NCBI GenBank assembly: GCA_937916485.1
Contig: CALFSV010000238.1
Location: forward strand, 1 to 10,917
Length of the DNA stretch: 10,917 nt
Source of the DNA: an uncultured Paracoccaceae bacterium
Lineage (GTDB): Bacteria; Pseudomonadota; Alphaproteobacteria; Rhodobacterales; Rhodobacteraceae
Direction: 5' to 3'
The notes beneath the pieces were generated by a model, which made no database searches, had not been told where the DNA came from, and saw nothing but the letters and a program-made list of their open reading frames with translations. Position numbers and translations under genes: made by a program. How positions within the stretch are numbered: the first letter of the stretch is position 1; each line of letters begins with the position of its first letter. Shown one piece after another: positions 7,408-10,917 of this stretch.

Positions 7408-7443
7408 GAGGACGACGGCACCAATAATGGCGCCGTCGTCCTC
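7408..7443 (+). terminator. Intra-operon hairpin between dctP and dctQ
   Basis: A perfect 12-bp stem, GAGGACGACGGC (7408-7419) with GCCGTCGTCCTC (7432-7443), continues after one mismatch with three more pairs and an ATAA loop. No real T-tract follows, so it is more likely an mRNA-stabilising or partly attenuating structure than a full terminator. It fills most of the 75-bp gap after dctP and sits where TRAP operons commonly carry such a structure to keep binding protein in excess. Confidence 0.65.
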
Positions 7444-7465
7444 ATGCTTTCAAGGGGAGTCCCCG

Positions 7466-7978
7466 ATGCCAAAACCAGGTGTGCGACAGGCGGTCAATGC
7501 GTTGCTTGAACTCGCTGACATGCTCGGCGGCCTCATTCTGATTGCAGTGACGGTCCTGAACCTTGTGGCTGTGTTCATGCGCTATGTGCTGGTCGACTCG
7601 TTGTCGTGGAGCGAGGAAGTCATGCGCTACGCCTGTATCTGGCTGACCTTTCTGGCGGCCGCGGCGGCCAGCCATCACGCCGAACATCTCAGCCTTGATC
7701 TGATGCGGTTCCGAGGCTCGCCATTCGTGCAACGCCTTCACGAAACATCGCTACACCTGCTGGCCTCGGTCTTTGCCGCGAGCGTTTTGTGGCAAGGCAT
7801 TCGGTATTGCATCAAGAACGGGATGCAAACTGCGCCCAGCACAGGGATTTTGATGGTGTGGGTCTACGGCGCCATTGCCGTGGGAGGTGCGCTGATACTG
7901 ATTGCCGAACTGACCAAAGCCTGGGATGTCTATACCGGCAGGGACGATAGGATCCAGCACGAGGATCCCGCCCTATGA
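7466..7978 (+). CDS. dctQ: TRAP transporter small membrane subunit, DctQ family
   Basis: Small permease subunit with four predicted membrane helices that packs beside DctM; 170 residues, typical size. The start at 7466 is preceded by AGGGGAG (7453-7459); an ATG at 7427 in the same frame lies inside the hairpin loop and is rejected. Hallmarks are the first helix at about 21-40 (GGLILIAVTVLNLVAVFMRY) and the signature around SLSWSEEVMRYACIWLTFLAAA (46-67), followed by HLSLDL. Two further hydrophobic stretches follow: around LHLLASVFAASVLW and, near the end, VWVYGAIAVGGALILIAEL. The stop overlaps the dctM start as ATGA, implying translational coupling. Confidence 0.92.
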   Translation: MPKPGVRQAVNALLELADMLGGLILIAVTVLNLVAVFMRYVLVDSLSWSEEVMRYACIWLTFLAAAAASHHAEHLSLDLMRFRGSPFVQRLHETSLHLLASVFAASVLWQGIRYCIKNGMQTAPSTGILMVWVYGAIAVGGALILIAELTKAWDVYTGRDDRIQHEDPAL

Positions 7979-9249
7979 TCTTGATGTTCGTCGCTCTGGC
8001 GATACTGATCGTCGGCGGTCTGCCAATTGCCTTTGCATTCGGTCTGGCTGCGATGGTCGGTCTTTGGGTCGACGATCTGAACCTCTTGAATGTCGCCTCG
8101 CGCATGTTCGCCGGGCTCGATACTTTTGTGCTGCTGGCCGCACCGTTTTACATCGTTGTCGGCGATCTGATGGTGCGCGCCCGCCTGTCCGACCGGCTGA
8201 TCAGCTTCTCTACCCTTATCGTTGGACGGATCCGCGGCGGCACGGCTTATGCCAACATCGTTGCATCCATCTTGTTCGCCGGCATCTCCGGTACCGCCAT
8301 CGCTGATATCGCCTCGTTGGGTCGCGTGTTCATCAACGCAATGCCGAAAGAGGGGTATTCCAAGGCCTTTGCAGCATCTTTGACCGTTGCGTCATCTATC
8401 ATTGGTCCGATTGTTCCGCCTTCCGTGATCATGGTGATCTATGCGGCCCTTGCTGACTTGTCGGTGCTGACGCTGTTTGCGGCGGCGATTGTGCCGGGGC
8501 TGTTGCTGGGTGTGTCCTGCGCTGTCGTGGTTTTCTTCAAATCGGTGCGGGGTGAGCTACCGGTCAGCGCAATGACCGTCCCACCCCGCGAGCGGCCAAA
8601 GGCCCTGCGCGACGGGCTGATCGTGATGACACTGCCCGGGTTTATCCTGTTCGGTACAGTCTCGGGCGTCTTTACCCCAACCGAAGCCGGCGGGATCGCC
8701 GTGGTCCTTGCCATATTCCTTGGGTCTGTCGTGTTTCGCGAACTGACGTTCTCATCGACTATACTGGCTTTCCGTACGGCCGCGCGCCTGACCGCTTCGC
8801 TGTTTCTGATCTTTGCCACGGTTCAGATCATCAACTACGTGCTGATCCTTGGCGGTATCCAGGCGGACGCCCGCAAACTATTGACGATATTCAGCGATTA
8901 TCCGTTTGCATTCCTGGTTGTCTGCGCGGTGTTCTTCATCGTGATCGGGCTGGTTCTCGATGCGGGTCCAGCGCTATTCCTGCTGGCACCGATCCTGTTG
9001 CCACTGACGCGTCAGATGGGCATCGATGACAGCCAGTTCTCGATGGTCATGCTGATTGCCGTCACCATGGGCCTGATCACGCCGCCGGTTGGCGTTTGTC
9101 TGTTTGTGACCTGCCGGATTGGCGATATCACCATTGGCGAGATGTGGAAGGAACTGCGCTGGTTCTTTATGGCCGAGCTCGGGGTTTTGCTGTTGCTGTG
9201 CTATTTTCCGGGGCTTTCGACTTGGGTCCCGGCGATGATTGGACGTTAA
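7975..9249 (+). CDS. dctM: TRAP transporter large membrane subunit, DctM family
   Basis: Main transport subunit of the TRAP system, a sodium-coupled elevator-type permease; 424 residues, the normal length. The ATG at 7975 overlaps the dctQ stop by 4 bases, with GAGG at 7961-7964. The protein is almost entirely hydrophobic with about 11-12 membrane segments. Conserved elements visible are LDTFVLLAAPFYIVVGDLM (48-66), the first sodium/substrate-site repeat FAGISGTAIADIASLG (101-116), GPIVPPSVIM (144-153), and the second-half counterpart with GLVLDAGPALFLLAPILLPL and LITPPVGVCLFV. This completes the dctPQM set. No terminator hairpin is evident downstream. Confidence 0.94.
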   Translation: MILMFVALAILIVGGLPIAFAFGLAAMVGLWVDDLNLLNVASRMFAGLDTFVLLAAPFYIVVGDLMVRARLSDRLISFSTLIVGRIRGGTAYANIVASILFAGISGTAIADIASLGRVFINAMPKEGYSKAFAASLTVASSIIGPIVPPSVIMVIYAALADLSVLTLFAAAIVPGLLLGVSCAVVVFFKSVRGELPVSAMTVPPRERPKALRDGLIVMTLPGFILFGTVSGVFTPTEAGGIAVVLAIFLGSVVFRELTFSSTILAFRTAARLTASLFLIFATVQIINYVLILGGIQADARKLLTIFSDYPFAFLVVCAVFFIVIGLVLDAGPALFLLAPILLPLTRQMGIDDSQFSMVMLIAVTMGLITPPVGVCLFVTCRIGDITIGEMWKELRWFFMAELGVLLLLCYFPGLSTWVPAMIGR

Positions 9250-9342
9250 GGTGACCGGGTCTTGCGAAGAAAGCTGGATCCTTGAGGCGGGAACGTTGAC
9301 CAATTTCATTGGGCATGGAAATACTCAGGATGCGCATAAATA

Positions 9343-9356
9343 ATATAATAGCATAA
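9343..9356 (+). promoter_or_regulatory. AT-rich operator-like element, copy 3
   Basis: ATATAATAGCATAA shares 13 contiguous bases with the element at 6200-6213 and lies 67 bp before the start codon at 9423. GCATAA is also repeated directly at 9334-9339 and 9351-9356. Unlike the other two copies there is no -35-like hexamer 17 bp before TAGCAT. A possible alternative promoter, TTGACC (9296-9301) with AATACT (9320-9325), lies just upstream, so the element may sit in the early transcribed region here. A small CTGTC-TCT-GACAG inverted repeat follows at 9377-9389. Confidence 0.45.
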
Positions 9357-9422
9357 TCTAAACTTGCCAAGTGATCCTGTCTCTGACAGCCTTCTTCAAC
9401 CGTATGGAACCGGGAGGGCGTC

Positions 9423-9707
9423 ATGGCGGAAATTCAACTGAGCGGTGTCTCGAAGCGCTGGGGAAACTCCGTCGGTGTCCAGAAGTTTGATCTGACAATT
9501 CCTGACCGCGAGTTCCTGGTGCTTCTGGGGCCTTCGGGTTGCGGTAAGACCACGACGATGCGCATCATCGCCGGTCTGGAAGAGGCCAGCGAAGGCGAAA
9601 TCAGGATCGACGGGATGGTGGTCAACGATCTGAGCCCAAAGGACCGAGACGTTGCGATGGTGTTTCAAAGCTATGCCGGGCTCAGCGCCGGCGCGGTGAA
9701 GGGGTAA
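9423..9707 (+). pseudogene. Truncated MalK/UgpC-type ABC ATPase (remnant)
   Basis: The 94 codons begin exactly like a carbohydrate-importer ATPase: good ribosome binding site (GGGAGGG, 9413-9419), [14 protein letters not shown], Walker A GPSGCGKT (36-43) and the Q-loop region [10 protein letters not shown] (76-85, Gln82). Normal relatives continue LYPH and reach about 330-370 residues. Here the frame passes directly into GLSAGAVKG and a TAA stop. Signature, Walker B, D-loop, switch histidine and the TOBE regulatory domain are all missing, so it cannot be an ATPase. The abrupt junction suggests an internal deletion of about 0.75 kb that may have kept the original C-terminal residues. No matching sugar permeases are in the window. 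Translation could still matter for coupling to the next gene, 3 bp away. An assembly deletion is possible. Confidence 0.85.
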
Positions 9708-9710
9708 AGA

Positions 9711-10592
9711 ATGGACATTACATGTGTCGTTGAGGCCGGCGCGGAACTGGGCGAGGGGACGATTTGGGATCCTGACGCCGCTGTGCTGTGGTGGATCGAT
9801 ATCTATGGACCGACGATCCATCGCTATGACCCCGCGAGCGGCGGGAGCCGAAACTGGCCAGCGCCGGAATACCTCGGTTGTATCGGGCTTCGCGCCGCAG
9901 GTGGCCTCGTGCTGACGATGGCAAGTGGATTCTATTTCTTCGACCCGGACAGCAGCGTTTTCACGGCCATCGCAAACCCCGAGGCTCATTTGGCCAAGAC
10001 GCGGTTCAATGACGGTAAACCCGATCGGTTCGGCCACTTCTGGTCCGGCACGATGTTCGAGGCACCGGGTAAACCACCCGAGAAAATCGGCGCTCTCTAT
10101 CGGCTGGACGCAGGCGGCACGGTCAATAAGATGCTGGATGGCATCGGTTGCGCCAATGGATTGGCCTGGAGCCCTGACGGCCATGTCATGTATTTCACCG
10201 ACAGCCACACCAACCTTGTCTGGGCCTTCGACTATAATGCTGAAACCGGCACACTCGAAAACCGGCGCGTGTTCCTCGACCTGAGTGAGCAGGGCTATAT
10301 CGTCGATGGCGCTACGGTGGATGCGACCGGCAATTATTGGCTGACGGTGCCGTTCAAGGGCAAGGTGCTGGCTTTCGATCCTTCGGGCAAACAGGTTTCA
10401 GAGGTCGACCTGCCGTGTGACCTGCCCACGTGTTGCGAATTCGGCGGACCCGATCTGGAGACACTTTATGTCACCACCGCCCGCTACCGCCGCAGCGACA
10501 AAGAACTTGCCGGTCAACATGCGCCCGGCGGGCTATTCGCCATCAGCGGATTGGGCGCGAGGGGCCTTGTCTTGGGGTCCTACGCGGGCTGA
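9711..10592 (+). CDS. SMP-30/gluconolactonase/regucalcin family protein, probable sugar lactonase
   Basis: Cytoplasmic six-bladed beta-propeller metalloenzyme family that hydrolyses sugar lactones to aldonic acids; 293 residues, full length. The start at 9711 has AAGGGG (9699-9704), which lies in the end of the preceding remnant. By position, the family's metal ligands are Glu15 (in ELGEG), Asn149 (ANGLAWSPDG) and Asp199 (VDGATVD), and the substrate-contact residues are Arg98 and Asn100 (TRFNDGKPD). All are kept, so activity is expected. Bacterial relatives act on glucono-, galactono-, arabino- or xylonolactones; the specificity here is not readable. It follows the broken sugar-ABC ATPase, a pairing seen in sugar-catabolic operons. 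It converges on the SDR gene with only 12 bp between stop codons. Confidence 0.9.
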   Translation: MDITCVVEAGAELGEGTIWDPDAAVLWWIDIYGPTIHRYDPASGGSRNWPAPEYLGCIGLRAAGGLVLTMASGFYFFDPDSSVFTAIANPEAHLAKTRFNDGKPDRFGHFWSGTMFEAPGKPPEKIGALYRLDAGGTVNKMLDGIGCANGLAWSPDGHVMYFTDSHTNLVWAFDYNAETGTLENRRVFLDLSEQGYIVDGATVDATGNYWLTVPFKGKVLAFDPSGKQVSEVDLPCDLPTCCEFGGPDLETLYVTTARYRRSDKELAGQHAPGGLFAISGLGARGLVLGSYAG

Positions 10593-10604
10593 AACCGGAT
10601 GCAC

Positions 10605-10917
10605 TCAGGTCGCGACGGCGTAGCCATCATCGACCGGCAGAGCAACACCGTTGACATAGGCGGCGGCGTCGGAGCACAGCCACCCCACGGTTGCGGCTAT
10701 CTGTGCTGGCGTGCCCATTGTATGCGACGGGATGCGCCCCAATATCTGATCACGCCGCGCCGGATCGCCCTTGAAGGCGCCGCGGGTCATATTTGTTTCG
10801 ATAAATCCGGGGCAGACTGCATTGCAGCGAAAGCCCAGTGATCGTGCATCGCCGGCGATCGCGCGGGTCAGACCGATCACCGCCGTCTTTGAGGTGACAT
10901 AGGCGGCTGCTGTTCTA
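10605..10917 (-). CDS. Short-chain dehydrogenase/reductase (SDR), C-terminal part, cut by window edge
   Basis: NAD(P)-dependent oxidoreductase of the classical SDR family; the N-terminal Rossmann nucleotide-binding half lies beyond the right edge. Reading leftward, the frame opens with AAYVTSKTAVIGLTR, containing the catalytic Tyr (codon 10899-10901) and Lys (10887-10889) of the YxxxK motif. It continues through CNAVCPGFIETNM, the usual PG motif after the active site, to GTPAQIAATVGWLCSDAAAYVNG and a terminal VDDGYAVAT before the TGA. The last motif is normally VDGG; here one glycine is Asp. Such enzymes next to lactonases often oxidise a sugar or polyol to a lactone or ketose, which would suit this context, but the substrate is inferred only. 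An internal GTG near 10880 is not the true start. Confidence 0.9.
   Translation of the reverse strand, partial: RTAAAYVTSKTAVIGLTRAIAGDARSLGFRCNAVCPGFIETNMTRGAFKGDPARRDQILGRIPSHTMGTPAQIAATVGWLCSDAAAYVNGVALPVDDGYAVAT

Noticed and set aside
9687..9744. 10-bp direct repeat GCCGGCGCGG at 9687-9696 and 9735-9744, a possible scar of the ATPase deletion
   Set aside because: The second copy encodes the conserved N-terminus of the lactonase family (EAGAELGEG), so it is native there; a GC-rich 10-mer repeat can arise by chance and does not bracket the junction after codon 85.
9396..10208. 270-codon open frame on the minus strand across the ATPase remnant and lactonase gene
   Set aside because: It is antisense to conserved SMP-30 active-site motifs, its sequence resembles no family I know, and such frames are expected opposite GC-rich genes.

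Overview
The window (about 58% G+C by eye) looks like chromosomal DNA of an alphaproteobacterium, most likely Rhodobacteraceae-like. This rests on gene families, GC-rich third codon positions and the tight transporter operons; no rRNA or housekeeping marker is present to confirm it. I see no mobile element, tRNA, CRISPR array or phage gene.

Layout. (1) Positions 1-439 hold a possible tail of an upstream gene, a promoter with an AT-rich operator-like element, and a leader of about 280 nt. (2) Positions 440-5994 are a complete five-gene ABC uptake operon of the dipeptide/oligopeptide type: substrate-binding protein, two permeases and two ATPases. The last four genes are packed or overlapping and use GTG, GTG, TTG and ATG starts. 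(3) Positions 5995-6331 are intergenic and carry the second promoter/operator. (4) Positions 6332-9249 encode a complete three-part TRAP transporter: DctP binding protein, DctQ small membrane subunit and DctM large membrane subunit. (5) Positions 9250-9422 carry a third copy of the AT-rich element. (6) Positions 9423-9707 hold a strongly truncated MalK/UgpC-type ABC ATPase, followed 3 bp later by an SMP-30/gluconolactonase family gene (9711-10592). (7) On the opposite strand, 10605-10917, lies the C-terminal part of a short-chain dehydrogenase/reductase that runs off the right edge.

How it fits together. Two independent high-affinity uptake systems, a probable sugar-lactone hydrolase and an SDR oxidoreductase suggest a catabolic locus for a sugar, sugar acid or related compound: uptake, oxidation to a lactone, then lactone opening. 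The strongest unifying signal is a 14-bp inverted-repeat element, TTATAATAGYATMA, found before each of the three forward transcription units. In the first two it lies inside a sigma70-like promoter of the form TTGNCA-N17-TAGYAT. This suggests one local regulator, not in the window, controlling all three units. Each binding-protein gene is also followed by a strong hairpin before its membrane genes, which would favour excess binding protein. The broken MalK-type ATPase looks like the remnant of a third, lost sugar ABC transporter whose promoter may now serve the lactonase gene.

The individual families are well known. The parts worth a second look are the shared element, the paired hairpins and the truncated ATPase.
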